A DNA stretch of 64,000 nucleotides from RYN-230 sp963713815 (GTDB lineage: Bacteria > Actinomycetota > Actinomycetes > Streptosporangiales > Streptosporangiaceae). Numbering within the stretch: position 1 is the first letter of the stretch; each line of letters starts with the position of its first letter. The stretch spans positions 496,001 to 560,000 of the forward strand of contig CAVQNH010000032.1 of NCBI GenBank assembly GCA_963713815.1, in the 5' to 3' direction. Under the pieces are notes generated by a model that did not search any database, was not told the origin of the DNA, and was given only the letters and a program-made list of their open reading frames with translations. This document shows positions 40,936-47,840 of the stretch, piece by piece. Position numbers and translations under genes: made by a program.

Positions 40936-43533
40936 TCAAAGGTCAGCGCGGATGTGACGCAGGGTGAGCTGCATCTCAGCAGCAGTTGAGAAACGATCAA
41001 CTCTGGCGGGGGCGCATGCCCTGATAAGAAACTCGGCAAGCTCAGGACTGAGATCAGGACGAATAGTCCTCGGGTCGATTACCGGTATGTTGACCATGGG
41101 CATCCCATTCGGGAACGGGTGATGGCCATCGCAGAGGAGCTGGTAAAGCAGCACGCCGACGGCGAACAGGTCGGTGGAGACGTCCCAGCGGATGTCGTCG
41201 GCGTCGGGTGGCTGATAGGGCGGCGTGCCTGACTGCGTGTGCACAGGGTCACCGACCCGGGAGGCAATGTTGAAGTCAAGCAGTTTCGCTCCGGTGCGGG
41301 TGAGCATCACGTTGAGCGGTTTGATGTCGCGGTGGACCAGCCCTTTGTCCTTCAGTTCCAGCCACTCGCGCGATTCGGCTTCCGCCAGATCGCCTTCGCG
41401 ACGTTTAGCATCCAGCTGCTTGAGGCGCGCCGAGTCAGGGTGAAAAGCGACGAGCGCGGCTAGCAGATCCAGTCCGACGTCCACTGCCTCCCGGTCGCGA
41501 AGGTGCTTCTTTCCGGTGGCGAAGTCGTGGAGTGACTCCCCGTCAATAAACTCGGTGATCAGATACCAGTCGCCGGAACTGGTCCGGCCGGCCCAGAGGA
41601 CCTCTATCACGTTGGGATGATGGATCTTCCGGAGGGCGCCGATCTCGCGGCGTACCGCCGCATAGCCGGCGGCGTTATCGAACAGCTTGAGGGCTCGCTC
41701 CTCGCCCTCGACGTCATCGTGCACGCGATAGACCTTCGAAAAGCCGCCCCGCCCGATGGTGTCCAAGATCTCGAAGCGGCCCTCGAGGACGTCACCGACA
41801 GCGTAGTCAACGGCCTTGGCTCCAGCCGAGGATTGCACCTCTGCTGAATCAGGTTCGGGGAGAGCCTTGTTGCCGCTTGAGGACGGTGCAGCGGCCGATG
41901 CCCCGGGAAGACTGTTGCGCTCAGGAGATGTGGGCCGGCTGGTGCGCGTGCCTCCGGGGCGGCCAGCGGAGTCCGCCCGCACGTGCCGGATTCCGCCCAC
42001 GGTGTACACCAGGCACGGATGCAGGACGAACGTGTCTACGTCGGGCGGGAAGTGAAACTCCTCGATGTCGCCCATGGAGTAGAACCGGCGCCGCCCAGTC
42101 TCGTTGACGTATCCGAGCAAGCCGTTCTGCCACAGGACGGAGGCGAGGTCCGTCGGCTGCTCGAAGTGCAGATCCGCCACTTCCTGCAGAGCCTCGAGAT
42201 CCGCACGCGAGAACCGGTCGACGCCGATCATCCGGACGAAGGAGCGAAGGTCCTCCTGTACGCCGGTGATGTAGGCCTGGGTGCTGGTGAACAATTCGGA
42301 GTAGTCGTGCAGCGCGGCGTTCTTCGGCATCAGGTCCGACGAGATCTGGTTGGCGCACTGGGCCAGTTGGGAGTCGCCGAACCGTTTGGCGCAGCGTTGA
42401 ACCACCGCCTGGAGAGCCGCCGGCGGCAGGCCCTCGTGGCCAGCCTGCTTCTGCCGCAGGACCTCCTCGTTCAGCTCATTGCCGAGTGAGATGATGTCGC
42501 GCGGGATCAGCCTGGTGTGACCGAGCAGGTAGTCCTCGATCGTTTCCTCGCCATCGGGTCCCGGCCAGCGGCCGTTGACGCCGAGCCAGTCGCCGATCGT
42601 GGGCGGACCAGTGGCGGCGCGTCGCATCAGCAGCGACGGCGGCAGCCGCCGCAGCTTTTGCTGGAGCAGATAGAGCAACGAGCCCCGGTCCCAGGTCAGC
42701 ACGCGGATGTGCGGTTCGTTGTAGTACCGCGGCGCATGTTCTGACCGGTACACCGACGACATGACGATGTCGCGGATGCACACGACGACATGCAGGCGGC
42801 CGCCCAGCCTGGGGTCCCGGAGCAGCCGCATGACCTGATAGAACAGCCCTTCCTGGCACTTCAGCCAGTACATCGGGGCGTGGCTGAACTCTTCGTCCAC
42901 CGCGTCGAGGTAGAAATAGATCGGCTTGCACTGGCCGACAACCTCGCCCAGCAGATCCTCGAGGTCGTCCCAGAGCGGATCGTCGAGGTACGTGGACAGC
43001 TGATGGGCGGTCTGCTGCTGATTAATGATGTCGCGCACCTGGCTATAGATCGTCCGGGGCCGGCGGAAGTCGTCGAGCAGTCGCGCGTACGAGTGCTCGA
43101 TCTCGTCGGCCTGCTCGTCGCGCAACTGCTGACGCAACTCGGGATGTCGCAGCAGGTGCGAGGCCAGCGCGCGCATGATCGCGCGCTCCCAGATCTGCAT
43201 CCACTTCTCGACCAGGACACGGTCTGAGAACCACTGGCACGCCTTCACCACAACTTCGGTCTTCGGCAGGCTCTGCTGCGGCAGATCGGCGTAGACGGAG
43301 TCCTGATGGGACTGGAAGTCCTGAAGGCGGCGCAGGTAGACCGTCTTGCCCGCGCCGAGCTTCCCCACGATGACCCGCACCATGGAGTCGTTCGCCCGGG
43401 TCGCGAGGTGGCCAAATCCCAGTTCGCCGGCGAAGTTGACGAACTCGCTGATGACATCCTCGAGGTCGGCTCGTGACCCGTCCGGATTGCCAAACGGCCC
43501 CACAGGGTCGAGCCGACGCCGCCTCTTGCCCAT
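40936..43533 (-). CDS. P-loop ATPase fused to a Ser/Thr protein kinase
   Basis: The 865-aa protein has an N-terminal P-loop ATPase: Walker A in VIVGKLGAGKTVYLRRL near residue 55, Walker B-like IYFYLDAVDEEF near residue 200, and a CIRDIVMSSVYRSEH segment recalling Sll1717-type or KAP/STAND-type ATPases. After a Ser/Pro-rich linker comes a Hanks-type kinase from about residue 580: LDTIGRGGFSKVYRV, the Lys in ERALKLFDN, HRDIKPLNVML, and LDFNIAS with DFN in place of DFG. No membrane segment is seen. ATG 43533 follows GGGGGAG. ATPase sensing coupled to phosphorylation of targets, perhaps the FHA protein, is the likely scheme. Confidence 0.8.
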   Translation of the reverse strand: MGKRRRRLDPVGPFGNPDGSRADLEDVISEFVNFAGELGFGHLATRANDSMVRVIVGKLGAGKTVYLRRLQDFQSHQDSVYADLPQQSLPKTEVVVKACQWFSDRVLVEKWMQIWERAIMRALASHLLRHPELRQQLRDEQADEIEHSYARLLDDFRRPRTIYSQVRDIINQQQTAHQLSTYLDDPLWDDLEDLLGEVVGQCKPIYFYLDAVDEEFSHAPMYWLKCQEGLFYQVMRLLRDPRLGGRLHVVVCIRDIVMSSVYRSEHAPRYYNEPHIRVLTWDRGSLLYLLQQKLRRLPPSLLMRRAATGPPTIGDWLGVNGRWPGPDGEETIEDYLLGHTRLIPRDIISLGNELNEEVLRQKQAGHEGLPPAALQAVVQRCAKRFGDSQLAQCANQISSDLMPKNAALHDYSELFTSTQAYITGVQEDLRSFVRMIGVDRFSRADLEALQEVADLHFEQPTDLASVLWQNGLLGYVNETGRRRFYSMGDIEEFHFPPDVDTFVLHPCLVYTVGGIRHVRADSAGRPGGTRTSRPTSPERNSLPGASAAAPSSSGNKALPEPDSAEVQSSAGAKAVDYAVGDVLEGRFEILDTIGRGGFSKVYRVHDDVEGEERALKLFDNAAGYAAVRREIGALRKIHHPNVIEVLWAGRTSSGDWYLITEFIDGESLHDFATGKKHLRDREAVDVGLDLLAALVAFHPDSARLKQLDAKRREGDLAEAESREWLELKDKGLVHRDIKPLNVMLTRTGAKLLDFNIASRVGDPVHTQSGTPPYQPPDADDIRWDVSTDLFAVGVLLYQLLCDGHHPFPNGMPMVNIPVIDPRTIRPDLSPELAEFLIRACAPARVDRFSTAAEMQLTLRHIRADL

Positions 43534-44067
43534 CTTCTCCCCCAACCCGGATCGTAGCCCCCCCAGTCGAGAAAGAGCCAGCAGAGCGTCGGCTGAGCCT
43601 GATTCGGCTAACCGGGAAATACATCGTGCCGCCGCACTGCTGTGCCTCGCTGCTGTACTCGGCGCCTGGACCTTCCAATTGTGTCTCTGACCAGCGGAGC
43701 TGGGGGGACTCGAATCCCTGGCCTCCTGCATGCCTTTGAATCTTGGCATAATGCGGGGGCTGGCCGCCATGGCCCGCGAGTTCGATGAGCCCTTCCATTC
43801 AGTCGAGGGCGGGCGTGTCCTCCTGGCTGTGTCAGTGACGTGGCCTGACGATGAGCCCCGAGGAAAGGTGGCTCGCGAAAAGGCCACGCGATCACTGACA
43901 CTGCCAGGGTGCCCGCAAACTGGATGGCGGGAAGCCGTCCCGCTGGCGGCTGGTCAATGATGAACTGGCCGATCAGCTGCTCGGCAAGGCCAGATTGAGA
44001 CGGGCGTGTGAAGCGGGCGATGGCGTGGTGCCAGCCCGCCCGATCGCCGTCCTGGCAAGATAGCGGC
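43534..44067. other. Noncoding region, 534 bp, with a tRNA-derived fragment
   Basis: No convincing gene is seen; short frames on both strands lack ribosome-binding sites and known motifs. The only recognisable element is the tRNA-Ala-like 3' fragment at 43696-43733. The frame of the kinase gene stays open across this stretch without an adequate alternative start. Confidence 0.6.
43696..43733 (-). repeat. tRNA-Ala(UGC) 3'-end fragment, probable attachment-site scar
   Basis: The minus strand from 43733 to 43696 matches the 3' half of a bacterial tRNA-Ala(UGC): the base after the anticodon and the 3' anticodon stem (GCAGG), variable loop (AGGCC), T-arm (GGGATTCGAGTCCC) and acceptor 3' strand ending CAGCTCC. 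The 5' half, D-arm and 5' acceptor strand are absent. Tyrosine recombinases commonly leave such fragments at the far end of an element inserted in a tRNA gene. No integrase gene is in the window. Confidence 0.55.
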
Positions 44068-44421
44068 ATGGAACGTGTGATTGGAATCGGGGGATACTTC
44101 ATGCGGGCCGCCGACCCGGCGGCCCTGGGCGCGTGGTACCGCGATTGCCTGGGCCTGGACGCCGATGAGAACGGCCTGTGGCGTCAGGAAGCCGGGGTGA
44201 CGGTGTTCGCGACGTTCGAGTCCGAGACTGACTACTTCGGGTCCCGCGCCCAGCAGACCATGCTCAACTTCCGGGTCCGCGACCTGGATGCGATGCTCGC
44301 GCAATTGCGCGCCCAGGGAGCGGACGTGGCTAAAGAGACGCAGGAGATGGAGGGCGTCGGCCGATTCGGCTGGGTCACCGATCCCGAGGGCAATCGGGTC
44401 GAGCTGTGGCAGCCCGCCTGA
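44068..44421 (+). CDS. VOC-family protein (glyoxalase-like)
   Basis: The 117-aa single-domain protein shows the VOC layout: GIGGYFMRAADPAALGAWYR at the start, with the usual first His ligand absent, a central QQTMLNFRVRDLDAMLAQLR, and the end GWVTDPEGNRVELWQP with the Glu metal ligand. It probably binds or modifies a small molecule; many actinomycete members give resistance to antibiotics or electrophiles. ATG 44068 gives the standard start. Confidence 0.8.
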   Translation: MERVIGIGGYFMRAADPAALGAWYRDCLGLDADENGLWRQEAGVTVFATFESETDYFGSRAQQTMLNFRVRDLDAMLAQLRAQGADVAKETQEMEGVGRFGWVTDPEGNRVELWQPA

Positions 44422-44490
44422 CCGCGTCCGTGAACGACCGCAGAACGACTCCAGCGCGGACGGCGCCCGCACCCCGCCGAATGAGACCAG

Positions 44491-44703
44491 TCATTGCGGC
44501 GGCGGCAGGAGCTGTACCTGGGTTATTTCCAGGTGGAGGCCGATGACCCGCTGGATAAGCCCGGACAGCGCGCACTGATCGGGTAGCTCGGCGCGAAGGG
44601 TTGTCGCGCCTGCTCCCCGGATGACTTCGCAGTCGTCAAATTCCGCGCCCACCGCGGGGCCCGCCTGGCCCGTGAAGGTGATCTCATAGGTTCGTGACAG
44701 CAC
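44491..44703 (-). CDS. Small conserved protein, family copy 1 (70 aa)
   Basis: This 70-aa protein is one of three paralogues in the window (others at 60340-60561 and 63244-63465). They share YEITF, GQAG, EFDDCEV, a TTL-A strand, PDQ-AL-GL, the R--GL-LE helix and a Pro-rich tail. A compact beta-alpha-beta fold is likely; no function is known to me. The GTG start at 44703 follows GAAGGGAG. A TCACCC-N6-GGGTGA palindrome lies 72 bp upstream, between this gene and the divergent LuxR regulator. Here the otherwise conserved GLGLE reads GLHLE. Confidence 0.75.
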   Translation of the reverse strand: MLSRTYEITFTGQAGPAVGAEFDDCEVIRGAGATTLRAELPDQCALSGLIQRVIGLHLEITQVQLLPPPQ

Positions 44704-44775
44704 CCGGACTCGCTCCCTTCAGCCGGCTGGTTGATGATTTGCGGTTAGCGTGCCCGGTGGCCCAGGGCGGTGTCC

Positions 44776-44793
44776 TCACCCTGCCCAGGGTGA
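44776..44793. promoter_or_regulatory. TCACCC-N6-GGGTGA palindrome, copy 1
   Basis: TCACCCTGCCCAGGGTGA is a perfect 8-2-8 inverted repeat between the divergent small gene (start 44703) and LuxR regulator 1 (start 44892). The same pattern recurs near 47616, 59171, 59258, 60630 and 63083. Confidence 0.75.
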
Positions 44794-44891
44794 TTCGGCC
44801 TTGAAGCGAGGCCAGGGAGCGTGCACCCTACTGTCAGGGAGCCGTAGCGGCAGCGGTCGTTGCTGAGGCCGGCGACTCAATCGGGGGACGC

Positions 44892-47528
44892 ATGGTGGCA
44901 GAGGACGCGGTAGCTGGGCGCGGCGCACGGGGCGCCCGGTTCGCGCTGGGGAAGTTCCGCCTGCCGCCGCTGCCTCCGACGCTGGTCACCAGATCTGGGC
45001 TGCATGACCGGCTGATGGCCGGGGCCGGCCAGCGCCTGACCGTAGTGGTGGGTTCGGCGGGTGCGGGCAAGAGCGTGCTGCTCTCCAGCTGGGCCGCGAC
45101 GCGGGCCCCGCACGTCACCTCCTGGCTGTCCTGTGATGAGGGGGACGCGAATCCGGTCCGGTTCTGGACTGGGTTCATCGAGGCGCCCCGGGGGGCGGAG
45201 CCGGGGTTCGGCTCCGACGCGGCCGACCTGCTCGCGATGGACGGCGCCGTGTCACCAGATGTCACCGCGTCGATCGCCAACGATGCCGCCAAGCTGCCAG
45301 CCGGGATGGCGATCGTGGTCGATGACTTCCACTACGCGGCCGCCGCGGTCTCGGGGACTATGACCGATCTGGTGGAACGCTGGCCAGGCGACGCGGCCCA
45401 GCTGGTGCTGGCCAGCCGCCTTGACCCTGCGCTGCGGCTGCACCGGCTGCGGATGGCCGGCGAGCTATGCGAGCTCCGCGACGGTGACCTGCATTTCTCG
45501 CTCGCCGAAAGCCGCGACTTCCTGGCCAATTTCGGCGTCGATATCACCGCCGGTGACGCGACCCTGCTGCACCAGCGAAGCGAGGGCTGGGCCGCGGCGC
45601 TGCAGATGGCCGCGCTGTCGCTGCGCGGCGCCACAGATCCGGCGCGGGCCGCGCGGGCGCTGGAGGTCCGCAGCCACGAGATCGCCGAGTACTTCACCTC
45701 GGAGGTCCTCGACCACCAGCCTCCCGAGGTGGCCCGGTTCATGCTTGACACGTCCATCCTGAGCGAGCTGACCGCGGACGCGTGCGCCGCCGTCACCGGG
45801 CGGCCGGACGCAGCGGCGCTGCTGCGCACTATCGATGCGGCCAGCCTGTTCCTGGTGCCGCTCGATGAGGACCGGACGAGCTTCCGCTATCACCATCTGG
45901 TGCGCCAGCTGCTGCGCGCCGAACTGCGGGCCAGGGACCGGACCCGTGAACAGGCCCTCCAGCTGCGGGCCGCCGAATGGTTCGAGTCGATGACCGACAC
46001 CCGGCGTGCGGCGCGCCATTTCCTCTCGGCCCGGCAGGCCGACCGCGGTCTGGCCCTGCTGCAGGACCGGGTTGTGGCTGACTTCCTGCGCGACCCGGCA
46101 CTGCCGCCGCCGCTGGACCTGAGCACGGTGCCTCCCTCGATGCTGGCCGATGCCCCAGACCGGCTGGTAGGCCTGGCCGTTGACCTGCTGCTGTCCGGAG
46201 ATATCGCTCGCGCTGGCGAATACCTGGATCTGCTAGGGCACGTGCAGCCGTCGCCCCTGCCCGACTCGCAGCTGGCGGCCCGGTTCGCGATGGCGCAGTC
46301 CGTCCGCCACATGATGACCGGCCAGGTGGAGGAGGGGGTGAAAAATGCCCTGGCCGCTCGGGCCATACAGGAACGAACGCAGGTGAGCGACGACTGGGTC
46401 GCCGGCGCCCCCATGATCCTCCTGCGTTCGTACACGTGGCTGGAAGACCTGCCGGGCGTTGAGCGCGAGGCGGCCGCCGCCCTCGCGAGCCCGGCGCTTT
46501 CCGAACCGGTCAAGCTGGTGCAGGTGCCCGGGGCGCAGGCGCTGGCCTGGCTCGAGTCCGGTCAGCTGGCGCAGGCCGCGGATGCCGCCCGGGCGGCCGC
46601 GCAGCAGGCTCAGCGGCTGGGATTCGAGCAGCATTTCTTCGCCGTGGATCATCTGCGTACCCTGGCCGGCCTCGCGCTGGAGAACCGGGATCTGGACACC
46701 GCCGAGCAGCTCACCGAGCACGCGCTGTCGATATCAGAGAACAGGCGGCGCCCGTTTGAGTTTCTCGCGCTGCTCGACCGGGCGGCGATCTGGGCCGCCC
46801 GCGGTCAGATCCGCGATGCGCTGGGCACTGTCGAGACGGCCCGCCTGATCCTGCCCGGGAGCGGGTCTGTGCTGCTGGGCCGGGCTGATGAATTGGAGGC
46901 GCTGCTTCGCCTGTCCGTGGGCGACCTGCGAACTCCCGCTGAGTTGGCCGATGGGCTGCCCGCAGCTCGCCGCAGCCTAATGCTGGCCAGGATCGCGCTG
47001 GCCTCCGGCGACCACCAGCAGGCGCAGAAACTTCTGCAGGCGCTGTCGCTGGCTGACCTGACCCCGCGGCGTGCCCTGGTGCGCCAGGTACTCCTGGCCG
47101 CTACCGCGGTCGAGCGCGCCGACCCCCTCTCGGCGAACCTGATCGCCGGTGTGCTGGACGCCGCCCGCCACCGGGGCTTCCTCAACACGGTGGTCACGAC
47201 CGCACCCCAGGTGACGAGCTACCTCGCCGGGCATCCGGCCCAGCTGCGGCAGGATCCGTTCACCCAGCAGCTCATCGGCGCGGCTCTCGAGGTACGCGCG
47301 GCCCAGACCGATGCCTCCCGGCCCGGTCGCGGGCTGCCCGAGCCGCTGACCACGGCCGAGCTGCGCGTCCTGAAGCTCCTGCCGACCAGCACTTACCCGC
47401 AGATGGCCGCCACCCTCTACATTTCACGCAACACGGTCAAGACCCATCTGCGCTCGGTCTACCAGAAACTCGGCGTGGCATCACGCTCGGAAGCTATCGA
47501 GCGAGCCGTCGACCTGCGGCTGCTCTAA
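44892..47528 (+). CDS. MalT-like LuxR-family regulator (STAND ATPase)
   Basis: The 878-aa protein is a large ATP-binding regulator. The Walker A is VVVGSAGAGKSVLLSS near residue 51, the Walker B MAIVVDDFHYAA near residue 138, a STAND/winged-helix region follows (EIAEYFTSEVLDHQPPEVAR), then TPR-like helical repeats (about residues 400-790) and a C-terminal LuxR HTH (LTTAELRVLKLLPTSTYPQ, then NTVKTHLRSVYQKLGVASRS). The first recognition helix differs from the common 'LT.RE..VL' form. It probably integrates ATP and a ligand to activate nearby genes, and lies beside a palindrome. Confidence 0.88.
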   Translation: MVAEDAVAGRGARGARFALGKFRLPPLPPTLVTRSGLHDRLMAGAGQRLTVVVGSAGAGKSVLLSSWAATRAPHVTSWLSCDEGDANPVRFWTGFIEAPRGAEPGFGSDAADLLAMDGAVSPDVTASIANDAAKLPAGMAIVVDDFHYAAAAVSGTMTDLVERWPGDAAQLVLASRLDPALRLHRLRMAGELCELRDGDLHFSLAESRDFLANFGVDITAGDATLLHQRSEGWAAALQMAALSLRGATDPARAARALEVRSHEIAEYFTSEVLDHQPPEVARFMLDTSILSELTADACAAVTGRPDAAALLRTIDAASLFLVPLDEDRTSFRYHHLVRQLLRAELRARDRTREQALQLRAAEWFESMTDTRRAARHFLSARQADRGLALLQDRVVADFLRDPALPPPLDLSTVPPSMLADAPDRLVGLAVDLLLSGDIARAGEYLDLLGHVQPSPLPDSQLAARFAMAQSVRHMMTGQVEEGVKNALAARAIQERTQVSDDWVAGAPMILLRSYTWLEDLPGVEREAAAALASPALSEPVKLVQVPGAQALAWLESGQLAQAADAARAAAQQAQRLGFEQHFFAVDHLRTLAGLALENRDLDTAEQLTEHALSISENRRRPFEFLALLDRAAIWAARGQIRDALGTVETARLILPGSGSVLLGRADELEALLRLSVGDLRTPAELADGLPAARRSLMLARIALASGDHQQAQKLLQALSLADLTPRRALVRQVLLAATAVERADPLSANLIAGVLDAARHRGFLNTVVTTAPQVTSYLAGHPAQLRQDPFTQQLIGAALEVRAAQTDASRPGRGLPEPLTTAELRVLKLLPTSTYPQMAATLYISRNTVKTHLRSVYQKLGVASRSEAIERAVDLRLL

Positions 47529-47615
47529 GACCATCCCCGCCGCCTGCCCGGCCCTGCCGCGGCTCGCCGCGACGGCAACGCAGCTATCCCCCGCGAGCCC
47601 TCCTGGGGCGAGGAA

Positions 47616-47633
47616 TCACCCTGAGCAGGGTGG
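47616..47633. promoter_or_regulatory. TCACCC-N6-GGGTG(G) palindrome, copy 2
   Basis: TCACCCTGAGCAGGGTGG differs from the perfect symmetry at the last base. A further half-site, CAGGGTGA, lies at 47656-47663. The pair precedes a 34-codon ORF (47704) by 70 bp and LuxR regulator 2 (47841). Confidence 0.65.
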
Positions 47634-47703
47634 GGACACCTCAAGCCGGCTGGAACAGGGTGAGGGAGTCGAAAGTTCGCGACTCTGACCCCAGGAGGTC
47701 CAG

Positions 47704-47808
47704 ATGACATCGGCCACCACCACGCCAGCGCAAGGCGCGGGTGGGCACCGCGCAGCAGCCGCCAGAACCTCGCCGCCTAGCAGGTCAGCGGCCTTGGTTA
47801 GGGGTTGA
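47704..47808 (+). CDS. Possible leader or micro-protein, 34 aa
   Basis: An ATG at 47704 follows an excellent ribosome-binding site (CCAGGAGGTCC) and opens a 34-codon frame that starts MTSATTTPAQGAGGHRAAAA and ends in TGA, 32 bp before LuxR regulator 2. The palindrome 70 bp upstream matches the spacing seen at family copies 1 and 2. It could be a leader peptide, a micro-protein or the 5' end of a deleted gene; codon bias is weakly informative at this size. Confidence 0.4.
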   Translation: MTSATTTPAQGAGGHRAAAARTSPPSRSAALVRG

Positions 47809-47840
47809 CTCCGGTGGCGTACCGATGGGAGCAGAGGTAG

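Noticed and set aside
43608..44102. Minus-strand ORF across the tRNA fragment
   Set aside because: No start signal or known motif; the tRNA-like sequence explains part of the open frame.
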